Assembly (NCBI GenBank): GCA_014058105.1
Contig: JACGCM010000465.1
Location: 744,001 to 808,000, forward strand
Source: Kingdonia uniflora
Taxonomy: Eukaryota; Streptophyta; Magnoliopsida; Ranunculales; Circaeasteraceae
Direction of reading: 5' to 3'
Length of the DNA: 64,000 nucleotides
A program made the position numbers and the translations under genes. Shown in pieces: positions 34,196-44,437 of this stretch. The number at the start of each line of letters is the position of its first letter. Position 1 is the stretch's first letter. The notes beneath the pieces are model-generated. The model saw only the letters and a list, made by a program, of their open reading frames with translations. It was not told the origin of the DNA and made no database searches.

Positions 34196-35230
34196 TTAGA
34201 AGTGAGGCTTTAACTGGCCTTGTATCAGTGGAACCCCAAGATACGTAGTTGGTAGGGTACCCTCCTGGATGCCAAATAGTTGATCTATCTGCATTCTCCT
34301 AGTAAGATTCATGTTGCCACAATAGATCTTACTCTTGTCCTTACTAACACACAGCCCAGCAGCTTGTTGATAGCTCATCAGGAATTGAAGAAGTTTTCTA
34401 AGTCCCACAGTGTCACCATTAGCAAAAACAAAGATGTCATCAACAAATAGAAGGTGGGAAGGCCCCCTTTGGTCTTTGACAGTCACCATAGACTTGACAA
34501 TATTCACATCTCTAAGTTTTTTGATTCCCCTGCTTAGTAAATCTTGAGCAATGGCAAAGAGCAAGGGAGAGAAAGGATCCCCTTGTCTCAAGCCTCTACC
34601 TGCAGAGAAGAACCCACATGGCCCACCATTTACAACCACAAACAGCATAGCACTACTCAGGATCTTCTCCACCCATATACACCAATCTTCACAGAACCCA
34701 AATTTTCTCAGGATTTGAAGTAAATACTCCCAACTAAGTGTATCAAAGGCTGGAGCAATGTCAATTTTGATGCCCAAGTTTCTTCCTTTTCCTTTTGTAT
34801 TTAGCTCATTAATCATCTTAGAAGCCAGGCCAATGTTGCATTGTACACTTCCGCCAGGTATGAAAGCCCCTTGTTCTTTGCTTACCAATCTGTCTGCAAT
34901 AGATTTGAGTCTAATAGTCATAATCTTTGTGATGATTTTAAGCCCAAAGTTGCTCAAGCAAATAGGTTTGAAACTTCTGATGTTAACAACATTCTTAATT
35001 TTGGGGACAATAATAATATGGTTGGAGTTGAGGCCTCTAGGTAGTGTTGAGTCTCTGAAGAAAGATCTTATTGCTCTAGTGACATTCCACTTAATTGTGT
35101 CCCAATATTTCTGGTAAAAGCAGCCTCCAAACCCATTTGGTCCTGGTGAGCTGTCAGGATTCATACTGAAAACAGTGGCTTTAATTTCATCATCTGTAGG
35201 CAGAGCAGTTAGGGCTGCATTATCTTCCAT
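34196..35230 (-). CDS. LINE reverse transcriptase, intact open frame
   Basis: 344 codons without a stop. In order: PTDDEIKATVFSMNPDSSPGPNGF (RT start), FKPICLSNFGLKIITKIMTIRLK, QGAFIPGGSVQCNIGLASKMI, LGIKIDIAPAFDTLSWEYLL (first catalytic Asp), GLRQGDPFSPLLF, and LLFVDDIFVFANG, the second catalytic pair with V in place of the common A. It ends with TYLGVPLI. Upstream (35220-35558) is in a different frame, so the whole ORF2 is broken although the RT core is not. Confidence 0.92.
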   Translation of the reverse strand: MEDNAALTALPTDDEIKATVFSMNPDSSPGPNGFGGCFYQKYWDTIKWNVTRAIRSFFRDSTLPRGLNSNHIIIVPKIKNVVNIRSFKPICLSNFGLKIITKIMTIRLKSIADRLVSKEQGAFIPGGSVQCNIGLASKMINELNTKGKGRNLGIKIDIAPAFDTLSWEYLLQILRKFGFCEDWCIWVEKILSSAMLFVVVNGGPCGFFSAGRGLRQGDPFSPLLFAIAQDLLSRGIKKLRDVNIVKSMVTVKDQRGPSHLLFVDDIFVFANGDTVGLRKLLQFLMSYQQAAGLCVSKDKSKIYCGNMNLTRRMQIDQLFGIQEGTLPTTYLGVPLIQGQLKPHF

Positions 35231-36600
35231 AGAAACCTGAGAGAATGAGTGAGATCAGTCTATCATTCATGTGTATCTCAGTAGCTTTGAATTTTTTTGA
35301 GTAGTAGTCCACAATGCAGGCTTTAATATCTTCTTGTTCATCATGTCTGTTACCCTCAACATTTACAATTTGTGTGATTTGACTTTTTGTAAGGGTATGG
35401 AAGTATCTGGTGTTTCTGTCCCCCTCCTGTAACCGCTTAGCTCTAGCTTTCTGTCGCCAAACACTTTCTTCTTGACTAGCTAAAGTAGAGAGTTTCTGAA
35501 CCTTGTTCTCAATTTCAATACTAAGCCCATCATTTTCTATGTCAATGTTAAGTTGCAACTGAAGCTGCTCTATCTCATGAGTAGTCTGTCTTATCTCTGC
35601 TCTAATACAACCATAAACCTCCTTATTCCACTATTTTATATCTTGTTTCAGTCTTTCGAGCTTGAACTTGAGTATGAATAGAGGGGCACCCATCACATAT
35701 CCTTCCTAGCTATCACTCACATGTTTGCTGAAGGTGGAATGCTCCATCCACCCTTTGATAAATCTGAAAGGGCTTGCTCAGTTGGTAGGACTAGTGGCTT
35801 GGAAAATGAAATCCAAGAGGTCCTGGGATCAATTCCCACAAGCAGCTTCCAACTCAAAAAAAATAAAATTAAAAAATTAAGAAAAATCTGAAAGGGCAAT
35901 TTTTGGGTTTTGGCACTAATGTACATTTACCAAAGATAAGAGAGTGGTCAGAATGGATTCTTGGACACAGTTTGATCTTCCATCCCTCATATCTGTCCAT
36001 CCACATTTTATTGAAGAAAGCTCTATCAATGAGGCTGTGAACCCTGGCCTTACCTTTCTGCATGTTGGACCAACTGTATTTGAGATCCTCCCTGTTAGAT
36101 TCCATTAAGCAACATTCATCAATAATAGCAGCAAAGTCTTAGACAACTCTTATATTAGTAGTACCTCTGCCCCCACTCTTCTCTCCAAATCTAATATTGG
36201 AATTGAAGTCTCCCAAAACTAGCCAAGGAAAGGGAAAGTTTTTGCAGTTTTTTAGCTCCCTCCATAAGTCGTCTCTGGTTAATGAGACATTCGCAAGCAC
36301 AACAGAAATCAGGTTATCATCAAAAATAAAATTTATAAGTTGTTGAAATGTACTCACCAAGTCTGGAAGATACATAGAAGCTCTCTAGAGGACCCAGATG
36401 TTACTAGTTTTGGAATTTTAATCATTGTGCAGAATGGTGGATGACATCTCTTTCAGCCCTAATTTGTTTAAAGCTTCAGTGGTGGGTTTCACTTTTGGTT
36501 CAGCAAGGCATACCAAGTCTGGATTCATATCTGCAACCAATTTTCGAAGTTGATTTATAGTTCTTCAATTACTTACCCCTCTAGCATTCCAAAAGAGAAT
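35220..36600 (-). pseudogene. LINE endonuclease region, interrupted
   Basis: Frames give FPWLVLGDFNSNIRFGEKSGG (36150-36230), equivalent to the W-L-GDFN motif of the apurinic-like endonuclease, then KARVHSLIDRAFFNKMW and HSDHSLIFGK, with the conserved SDH residues. The SINE at 35774-35883 interrupts the frame just after this. The start near 36600 has IL-WNARGVSN-like residues in broken frame. Confidence 0.8.
35771..35883 (+). mobile_element. tRNA-derived SINE inside the LINE
   Basis: The body begins GGCTTGCTCAGTTGGTAGGA, an A-box-like promoter region (GCTCAGTTGGTAG), and includes GGTCCTGGGATCAATTCC, a B-box-like region about 50 bases on, followed by an A-rich 3' end (AAAAAAAATAAAATTAAAAAATT). 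AAATCTGAAAGGGC occurs at 35760-35773 and again at 35884-35897, a 14-bp target duplication. The A and B boxes are those of an RNA polymerase III promoter. Plus orientation, antisense to the LINE. Which tRNA it derives from I cannot tell. Confidence 0.88.
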
Positions 36601-36959
36601 CTGCATCAGGACAGAGTTTTGGCTTTGTTTGCATTGCCTCTGGTTTGTGCTGGAGAAACATCACTAACCTTTTGTGCAGTGGCATTTTTATTGTACCTTC
36701 TCTTAGTACTCTTTGACAGTTGCTAATCATTTGCTGGTCTTGAATTGTCTGGGATATGCTCCTGCTCCATGAGTTGTTCTTGTTCTAGTTGCTCTTGTTC
36801 CATATTATCATACTATCTATAATTTAGAAATACCTGCTTAAATAGGTGATTCCTCAATAGGATTTTGCATATCTCCAAATTGAATAATTCCAGTATTTTG
36901 GGGGGTTGTATTGGGTCAGGGGTGGTAGTTTGCCTTGATCTCTTTCCTGCTTCTGCGTC

Positions 36960-38480
36960 TTGTGAAGGGGAGGTCTCAGCTTCTCCACCATCATTTTGTT
37001 ATTTATCAGGATTGTAGACAATCATTTGAAGCTCTGAGTTAAATTTGTCATGTAACTCCTGGAATTTCTTTCCTAAGCCTGGGAATTTGGCTGTAAGGTG
37101 CTCAAGCCCTGGGAAAATAATAATAGGAGATTCTTCTTCTTCTATTGTAGTTGAGTTATCTTCTTTGCCCTTGCCATTGTTAGCTGGAGTTTTGGGTGTC
37201 TCATTTCCCTGTATCTGGAGGTTAAAACCTGGTTGTGGTCTTTCCATCTCTCTAGCTTTCAGGCTGCCCTTTTGGAAGTTGACCACCACTTGAGGGAGCT
37301 CTTGGTGTTATGCTTCTTTGTGTTGTTAGCCTGCTGCCTAAAAGTATGTCGGAGAGCTCTACAATCCCCCATGTTATGTCCCACCATATGGCAATGGTTG
37401 CAGTATTTAGGGAATTTGCTGATCAATATCTCCTGCCAAAACTTCTCTCCCCCAGCTTTGATCAGGATTTGATTTGATTTGGTATTGGAATTGACATGTC
37501 AATATCAATGAGTATGCCTGCAAAGAAACCAAAATCCAGGTTTCTAGTTGCTTCATCAATCTGAACTGGGTTTCTAAGTGCATTTCCAATTGACATCAAA
37601 GTTTGGGGTTCCCAATATTCAGTACTCAAGCCTGACAGTTTCACCCAAATTAGAGTATTAGTTTGTTTCTGGTTGTCAGGAGTGAAATTTCTAGTCCATG
37701 GCATAAGTCTTATCAGTGCACCATTTATAACCCAGGGACCTCTACTCCAAACAAAGAATTTGTCTTCCTCATTGCCCAATTTAATTGTAAAGTACTCCTT
37801 CTCTAATGGTATAATTGTGATTGGGCCTTTGAGCTTCCATAATTGAGGGACCTTCACTTTAATTTCTGTATAGCTAAGATTTGTCATATCAATTCTACCA
37901 ATAAGGCTAAATTTAAAAGCACCAATAACTCTTTCATAAGCAGTAACAAGTATTTTGATGGTAGGGTAGTTTCCACTCCTTCCTAGGGTTGGGAGCTCTG
38001 CAATGTTGATGGTTTGTGGGGCTGGCCTTTAAGCTTCTCTCCATATGTTTGTGGTTTAGCACTATCTTCTTTGACATCATTAGCATCTTTGAGATTCTTC
38101 TCAATTTCTTCTGTGTTTTTGATTTGTTCCTTTCCAGCTTCCAAATCAGTACTCTCTTCATATGTTGATGGTTTGTGGGGTTGGCCTTTAAGCTTCTCTG
38201 CATATGTTTGTGGTTTAGCACTATCTTCTTTGACATCATTAGCATCTTTCAGATTCTTCTCAATTTCTTCTGTGTTTTTGATTTGTTCCTTTCCAGCCTC
38301 CAAATCAATACTCTCTCCCAATTTTGTGTTCGTTGGATCAGCAAGCTTTTCCCATTGAATAGGTTCAACACAGGATTGACCCTTAAGAACATTGAAATTG
38401 ATTGATTTCTCATTGATGGGAGCTCCATTTTCCGCAGCCTTCTTATTCAAATTTTTGGGTAAAAAAGATTGCAGCATATT
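36960..38480 (-). pseudogene. LINE ORF1 (DUF4283, zinc knuckle), with internal repeat
   Basis: From the N-terminus: MLQSFLPKNLNKKAAENG (38477), a charged region with a duplicated 53-residue segment, and then in another frame LWKLKGPITIIPLEKEYFTIKL, FVWSRGPWVINGALIRLMPW, and LIWVKLSGLSTEYWEPQTLMSIG, the DUF4283 core (37462-37887). Beyond that the CCHC-like part is near 37370-37400 (NHCHMVGHNMGDC-type). Two frames are needed. Confidence 0.85.
38005..38320 (-). repeat. 159-bp in-frame tandem repeat in LINE ORF1
   Basis: Two copies start at 38005 and 38164 on the plus strand. They encode nearly the same 53 residues (KEQIKNTEEIEKNLKDANDV, then KPQTYAEKLKGQPHKPST or KPQTYGEKLKG). The multiple of three keeps the frame. 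Confidence 0.9.
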
Positions 38481-38689
38481 ATCTAAAATCCATCAAAAAA
38501 GAGGTAAAATCAATGAGAACCAAGGAATTTAGATAGAATTTTAGTATTCATCAAGAAATTTGGGAGAAATCAATGAAAATCAAAAGTATGGCAGAAAAAA
38601 AGACCGCCGAATTTTTGCGCCGTACTTTTAAGCAAACCCTATAATCCAATGTGGGACTAAAAGAACATAAAATAGCCTTACTAAAACTC

Positions 38690-39500
38690 CACCTCAAGCT
38701 GGAGCATGAATATCACACATGCCCAGCTTGGACAAAACATCTAAAAAACATCTAACAGCCTTCGTGAGAAAATTTGCAAGCTGTTGCGAAGTAGAAACAT
38801 AGAGAGTCAATCCAGATTTAAGCTGATGCGAAGTAGAAACATAGAGAGACAATTCAGAGCTACTACTACATCCCCAAAGTCTGAGTACCCTGTTTAAAAT
38901 TCCCAATCTCATTTGAAAGTTGGAAGATCCTAATATTATCATCACGCTGAGAATATACCTTACGAGGTGATTCACAAATTAGACGCGCATTGTTTCTTGA
39001 ATAAGTACCTAACGGAGATCGTCGACTGCATAGAATTAATCAACCAAGTTCTCACCATCGAATAATCCGAGAACCACTTTGCATACTTTGGATCAGATTA
39101 TGCGGATTCTTTTTCTGGGCCAAAAAGAACCATAATTTTCCACGGCCACCAACAAACAATTTCACGGACTGCGCCATCGAACAAAATTCAAGCCATTTAG
39201 TAGTTGTGAGGTAATCTTCAAATTCAGATTATCATAAACAGAGTTGTAGGATTGGACATCTTCACTCGTTCCAATCAACGAAACGGTCGAACTCGACTCG
39301 TCACCGATAGCCATCGCGAGCGGTTACCTCAAATAATCCAAACAGATATGAGATTCAAATCAACATCTATCGCATCTCGCGATCGGAACCAAAAAAACTA
39401 AAAAGTTGCGAAAGCTTAGGTTGCGATCAAAACAACGTTACTAATGAGACAATAATAAATGTCGTTCTTCAAAAGCAAGGGTGTGGAATAAGGTTAACTT
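38690..39500 (-). pseudogene. Copia gag start fused to RNase H end
   Basis: Reading on the minus strand: an N-terminal gag like that at 58.34 kb (MAIGDESSSTVSLI, then NLNLKITSQLLNGLNFV), and then directly the end of RNase H (LTLYVSTSQQLANFLTKAV, KLGMCDIHAPA). Protease, integrase, RT and most of RNase H are missing. Stops are present. The junction has a 42-bp tandem repeat (SLYVSTSHQLKSGL). Confidence 0.88.
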
Positions 39501-39512
39501 GCTCTGATACCA

Positions 39513-39662
39513 TGAAGAAATAGATTAGAGGGAAAAAAAATATTATTATTGAATTAATTATTTAGGTTACATCATACTCTATATATATACGATAGAGATA
39601 TTAAACTATTTCTATGAATAACCAATGTGGGACTAAAAGAACATAAAATAGCCCTGCTAACA
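39513..39662 (-). repeat. 5' LTR of the deleted Copia element
   Basis: 150 bp, TGTTAGCAGGG...TTTCTTCA on the minus strand, followed directly by the primer site TGGTATCAGAGC at 39501-39512. Confidence 0.9.
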
Positions 39663-40109
39663 AATGGGAATGCATAAGATGCGAGATAAAGGCGTTTAGT
39701 CTTTTCGCCTCATGCGTGAGGAATTTTTTATTTTTCTTTTGTTTTCCTTTTACTTGTATTATTCTTTCCCTGTTTAAAAGCTTCAGTACTTCTAATAACA
39801 TAACAATTGACAAAATTTAGGGGATTTTTTTTTGTTTCAACGAAGATGATTTGCTCCCACCTTCATATGATTAAGTATCTATCGTAGATTAGTTTGAAAA
39901 AGAGTGTAAAAGGAATAACCCGTTATAAAAGTAGCAGTTCCATACAACCAAGCAATATGGTAGCAGCTGTGTCCAACCTAAAAGGCGTTGCCATCACTTG
40001 CAACATATTCAATGCAAATCTAAACTTACTATCTAGATTTTTCACTATCTCCAGCTTGGCTTTTTTCTCTATAGTTTATTTATCTCCATATTTTGCATCC
40101 TTAAATATT

Positions 40110-40510
40110 TCACATAGTCTGAGTGAATTTGAGAAGAAACAGCAGATTATGAAATTGGAAAAAAGTTCTGATTCTAATAGAAAAGATAGTTGAATGAGAA
40201 CTCGGCCTACGTGAGTATAAATTCCAATCTTCGAGGTTGTTCCCCGCTAGACACCGCAAAAGATCTCCTAAACTACGGTTAACAACCTCAGTTTGGTTGT
40301 CTGTCTCTTGATGAAACGCCATTGAGAATTAAAGAAGCTTCCACAATGTCCTCCTGCCCCGTAAACAGAGTGTACCCGGCGTCTCAATCTGAAGTAAGAC
40401 TCCATTGGACCTGGAGAGCACATTACCTCACAGAAGAAAATGTGCGCAATATGAATCGCATCATTCATATTCTCTCTCAAGGAATAAAGTAAGCATCTTT
40501 GAAAACCTGT
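40110..40510 (-). pseudogene. Gypsy integrase core relic
   Basis: Minus-strand frames give NMNDAIHIAHIFFCEVMCSPG, then TDNQTEVVNRSLGDLLRCLAG, the integrase core and the conserved H-Q-TDGQ-E region (H-Q-TDNQTE here). It is the middle of a chromovirus-type integrase. A stretch at 40510-41040 separates it from the zinc-finger part at 41060-41470. Confidence 0.78.
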
Positions 40511-41040
40511 CAACTTTTTTTATTTTGATGTACTGAACCTCTTGTTGTGAAGGAGTCGCTGCCTACATACCCTATGGGGATCAAGTACTAGTGTAGTTCA
40601 ATTATTATATCTCAAGCCCAAAGGGCTTCTAACACTCCTCAAGCACGAAGGCCCGCATAGTACCTCGAGCCCAAAGGGTTTAACACATCTCAAGTGCAAA
40701 AACTAAACATTTTGAACCTGCAAACTAACATCTTGCACTACCGAAGTAGTTAGTAAATTGCATGATATTCTCCTCCCAAACATGTTGTTGGGGTTCGGTC
40801 TCACAACCTCTCACTAAGGCGAGGGTGTACAACCGTTTCAGCCAAAGGTCATGTACGAAAGAAAATCATGTCCACTATGAAACATGGACACGACATATTT
40901 AAAAAAAAATCTATTTTGGCATGTATCCGACACCGCCACTCGAACACGCGGATACATGTGTCTAACACTATTTACAAGGTGTTGTTCTGCTCCAACACCC
41001 TGTAATCGTACAAGACATTGACACGCGTACCAATATAACC
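40511..41040. other. Unassigned insert between integrase pieces
   Basis: Contains short internal echoes (AGCCCAAAGGGCTTCTAACA at 40616 and AGCCCAAAGGGTTTAACACA at 40669). It may be a decayed LTR fragment or a small insertion. I could not identify ends. Confidence 0.4.
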
Positions 41041-41059
41041 AGTAACAGTTTCAGGGCTA

Positions 41060-41470
41060 CGTAGGATGTCAATTACCACAAACATCAAGTCTATCTCCTT
41101 GGTTATACATGGTAACCCTATGATCAAATCCATCGTAATATCTCTCCACATAGCCTCCGGAAATGGAAGAGGATTGCCAATTTTGGTTTTTCTGCTATCC
41201 GCCTTTAGCTGTCACACACGTGTAACATTTTTGAATAAACGAGTTGACTTCCCATCGCATAGTAGACCAAAAGAATACATCTCTCATCGAAGACATGGTC
41301 TTCAACACACCAAAATGCCCGGCCAACCCTTTTAAATATATCTCGGTCAAAAATTGCTCTAGTGACGACGATGCAAGGACACATTCAGCTGAAGAAACAA
41401 ATATCCAACCTGAAGAAAATAATCACTACCTTTACGCTCATTCAGCTCATAGGTTGCGTATAAAGATCTA
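41060..41470 (-). pseudogene. Gypsy integrase zinc-finger relic
   Basis: The minus strand gives LKGLAGHFGVLKTMSSMRDVFF and STMRWEVNSFIQKCYTCVTAKG, the HHCC zinc-binding domain with its CYTC pair. Continues with YDGFDHRVTM in shifted frames. Homologous to the piece at 11.04-11.13 kb on the plus strand. Confidence 0.8.
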
Positions 41471-41706
41471 AACAATGAATCCTGTTCATTTTTTCTGAAA
41501 CCCCAAAAATAAATTCCGTAATGTCACTAGAATATGTACCATGTTCCCTTTTCCCTTGACATGCTGCACATGAAAATGATAGCTCGGGAGGAAGTTGAAA
41601 CACTTGGCATGTTTATATAAGAGCCTAGTGATCACAATGAATAATGAACTCCCTTTACGCACAACTGCTAGAAACTCAATATCGCAAGTAGAATACCGTA
41701 ACTATG
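41471..41706. other. No recognised feature
   Basis: Probably decayed Gypsy pol between the integrase zinc-finger relic and a solo LTR. Confidence 0.35.
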
Positions 41707-41711
41707 CACTC

Positions 41712-41983
41712 TGTTAAAGCCACTCTTGACAGCTTTTAGTTATTGTTGTAATAGTCCTGTAACAGCTCCTAGTTATTGTTGCATAACAGCTCTAAATTAC
41801 TATTGTAACAGTCCTCCTAGTTACTGCCGAATAACAACTCTTAGTTAATGCTGTAACAGCTGGGTAATAGCTCCGTATTAACTTTGCAATAATCACTTAA
41901 TGATATGTAACAACCCTTGTAATCACTATATAAAACCCTCCTAGAGAGAAGAATATATCAATCAACCAATTCTAATTCTTTCA
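41712..41983 (+). repeat. Solo LTR of the TGTTAAAGCCACT Copia family
   Basis: TGTTAAAGCCACTCTTGAC start and TTCTTTCA end. It matches 55253-55531 and the piece at 51237-51510. The flanks CACTC (41707-41711) and CACCC (41984-41988) form a probable 5-bp duplication with one mismatch. The sequence is rich in a GTAACAGC-type motif repeated several times, and has a CTATATAAAACCCTC TATA block. Confidence 0.8.
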
Positions 41984-41999
41984 CACCCGATAAGTTATG

Positions 42000-42560
42000 G
42001 CTGAAGACAACTGGTTCCTCCCAGTGATAAAACCATGCAAAATGCGACGAGAATCACCATAATCTACAGGCTTCCCAATGCAAGTTGCTCTTCCTATCCC
42101 AGCCATATCGCGAAAGTACTCGATTGAGAGTGTATACCCATATTGTAGACGTCATTTCTACCTCAAATAACTATGTAAATTCCAACAATGTAAGAACCAA
42201 TGCTGACGCCATCAGGCGCCAGATCTCCACAAAGGCCCAACTGCCTCGGGGACTATACAAACAGGATGACACCCATAAGTACAGTAAGTCGCGTCATAAT
42301 CCTACCAAACCCAATGAAAAATCGTGTGAAACATGGGATTAGTCCGTAAATCGGCAGCAATTTTCTGGCTGTTTTGATCGCAGTACACGTGATATGCTCA
42401 CGGAATTTACGTCTATCGGTGACACTTGGGACGTCGGAGAACTTCTCGACGGCGTGGGATGAGTGCGGATGATCACAAACTTCTCCCTTGTCGCGTCTAC
42501 GCACAATTGACTTGAGAAAGTCGGAGTGAGCGATCACAAGCTCTAACAGAAATTCATTTA
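42000..42560. other. Unassigned, possibly leader or gag of a minus element
   Basis: Directly downstream, on the minus strand, of the primer-like site at 42595-42611. The minus frame at 42253-42537 has no recognised domain. Confidence 0.35.
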
Positions 42561-42594
42561 TTTCGTTAATCCTTCAAATTTCAGGTCGGAAGCC

Positions 42595-42840
42595 ACACGC
42601 TGATACCAATTTAGCACAAACTAATAGGCGGAAGCAACTATTCGGTGAATCATTAATGAAATTAACTCCAATGAGGAAGAAATTAGGTTCTCTCAAGAAC
42701 CGTAATTTTAAAGTAGTACAAATTTTCTCTAAAACAAAACTAACTGCTGCAACTAAAAATACGGCCCCTCTTTATAGAACTAAAGAGAGAGAGGCCTATT
42801 ACGGTGGGGACTCTCGAGGGATGTGCCACATCACATATGA
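42595..42840 (-). repeat. LTR with primer-like site
   Basis: Minus strand: an LTR-like sequence with CTTTAGTTCTATAAAGAGGGG and a start near GATGTGGCACATCCCTC, followed by TTGGTATCAGCGTGTGG at 42595-42611, a primer-site form with a changed end. The outer limit is not defined. It seems to be inserted into the Gypsy sequence on either side. Confidence 0.5.
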
Positions 42841-42849
42841 ATCAAGTGG

Positions 42850-43560
42850 TAACTTTATCTGTAACTTTGCAAGCTTTGCAGGGGTCAATCATGTTGGATA
42901 TCCCGCAAATGGGGAAGTCTCGCCTTAGTAGCAGCACAACAAACATCATTGTACTCATTAATAAGACACTGTAAATTAGAAGGTACATGAGTAATAGCCA
43001 TGGTGGGAGAAAGTGTATCAAAAAAGATGTACACTACAAGGGTGATTGCGATGGTAACCTCAGGTGGGGGTAGTGGTGTCAAGACATTCTTCGTTGCCTT
43101 CTAGATAATGGTATAAATGTTTGCTTCCCCATCAATTTTTGTATCCAAGTCAAACTGCCATGGTCGGTTTAAAAGGAGATAACGAACGTCCATGGGAACA
43201 GCAATGCACCGTACAGTTCTCGTATGTCTCACTGATGGTGATTGTCATGTGACACTAGTCATCGGCCCACTTTTCTCCGCCTTTTCACAACTAATGAAAA
43301 TATCGAACGCTTGGACTTGGGAATAAACTGCAGCCTACCCGCCACTTCCTCTAAGAACAGGTTTTCTGTTGAATCCCCAACAAGAATTACTTCCACTAAT
43401 TTTTATTTGTGATGCGCCCACATATGTAAATTTAATACTTTTGGTTCTCCGTTGGTGGGTAGTAAATCAATTACCTCATTGTGAGGTTTCGGCTCAACTG
43501 CGGTTTGATTCGGAGCCGCGGTTTTAACAGAGTAACCTCGGCTAAGCCATAAGTGTCGAA
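42850..43560 (-). pseudogene. Gypsy protease-to-RT segment
   Basis: The frame VPSNLQCLINEYNDVCCAATKARLPHLRDIQHD (42885-43082) matches the region just before RT in chromoviruses (LL-EY-DVF----P-GLPPLRDIQH). Earlier frames carry a degraded protease end (CHMTITI, HGRSLSPF). The RT core should follow toward 42.8 kb but is replaced by an LTR. Confidence 0.75.
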
Positions 43561-43639
43561 CAAAGTTTTAGGGGCTTCCACCACAAATCTCTTTATTTTC
43601 CACCATTCAGCTGCTTTAAGTGGCAGCTGTTAGTGTCAG

Positions 43640-43985
43640 GTCGGGTTTGGTGTTATTGTCGGCCGGTCACCAACAACTTTTGGTCTACAGGTTGTGCAGG
43701 CCAGAATTCAATCCCCACAAGGGCTTTTACGAGCAGATCACCGAGCTTCGCTCGCATCGACTTTATTGTATCATAGAATGCGTTAAGATTGCAAGTTTTT
43801 TTCACGCTTAAGGTTGAGTTGTTGAGTCGCGATGGCTTCAACCCAGTCAAAATCTTCTTCCACTTCAGTGATGCAATCCTTTGCCTCAGCTTCAATCCTC
43901 GCGAGATCGAGGAAGCTAAAGTTCGGAAATTAAAATCATCTAGAAGGGATCTTCCGTGGCAGTGATACCAATTTTTGAGAAAACA
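43640..43985 (-). other. Primer-site side and possible gag start of a Gypsy element
   Basis: After TTGGTATCACTGCCACGG (minus strand, about 43960-43977) an open frame runs to 43653 (basic and rich in K and R, for example SLKWKKILTGLKPSRL). It is in the position of a gag leader. I cannot confirm a domain. Confidence 0.4.
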
Positions 43986-44190
43986 AATTAATGAAAGCTT
44001 CAATCATTAGAATCTTATCAATTGAAGACTAGAATTTAAAAAACTAGGGTTTCTAGTTTTCCATCGAAATCAATAAACACTTAACCAAAAACTACTAACT
44101 ACTGAAATGATAAGAACTTTTCATCTATAAAGTAAGGACAGGAAAGAAAAAAAAAAGTGTCTTGTGTGACGGTAGTGTGACGACCCGCCA
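43978..44190 (-). repeat. Probable 5' LTR of the decayed minus-strand Gypsy
   Basis: Next to the primer-like site. Minus-strand sequence includes ACCCTAGTTTTTTAAATTC and CTTTATAGATGAAAAG, a TATA-like block. The outer end, near the GTCACACTACCGTCACA stretch at about 44166-44183, is uncertain. Confidence 0.5.
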
Positions 44191-44437
44191 CATATCAATA
44201 AACAACAGGTTCAACTCGTCTTTACTATTACATCAATTTTTACAATAAACAAGTGAAGAATAAGCATGAGTCTTGATAGCTTGGGATCGGAGGAAGGGCT
44301 TAAGAATACGGCAAAAATTCGTAGCCACTGTATCTTTCGCGAATAATTAATTTTTGCGCAGATCCGTCTATTTTAATCGGTTCCTGTTGATCTTTCCAAT
44401 GATTACAGTCTGATTGTCTATTGATTCTTCTTTTGTA

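Larger units (their letters stand above)
32219..38645 (-). mobile_element. Full-length L1-type LINE inside a Copia LTR
   Basis: About 6.4 kb on the minus strand, bounded by an 11-bp duplication CCAATGTGGGA at 32208-32218 and 38646-38656, and ending in TTTGCAAAAAAAAA. The order is 5' leader (with GGCGCAAAAATTCGGCGG), ORF1, endonuclease, RT, zf-RVT and RNase H. It is related to the LINE at 44285-47460. ORF2 has stops and a SINE insertion, yet the RT is open over 344 codons, so it is younger than the others. Confidence 0.93.
32098..39662 (-). mobile_element. Deleted Copia element hosting a LINE in its 3' LTR
   Basis: On the minus strand: 5' LTR 39662-39513, primer site TGGTATCAGAGC (39512-39501), gag start, RNase H end, purine tract, and a 3' LTR that begins at about 38686 and is interrupted after 38646 by a LINE, continuing at 32218 and ending at 32098. 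Removing 32219-38656 restores a continuous LTR matching the 5' one. Flanks are AAGGG (32093-32097) and AATGG (39663-39667), a probable duplication with one mismatch. Nearly all of pol is gone, so it was moved in trans or deleted later. Confidence 0.9.

Noticed and set aside
34758..35117. 119-codon plus-strand frame
   Set aside because: Antisense shadow of the LINE RT at 34196-35230.
43660..43735. B-box-like GAATTCAATCCCC that might mark a second SINE
   Set aside because: No A-box or A-rich end; it lies within the leader or gag of a Gypsy remnant.
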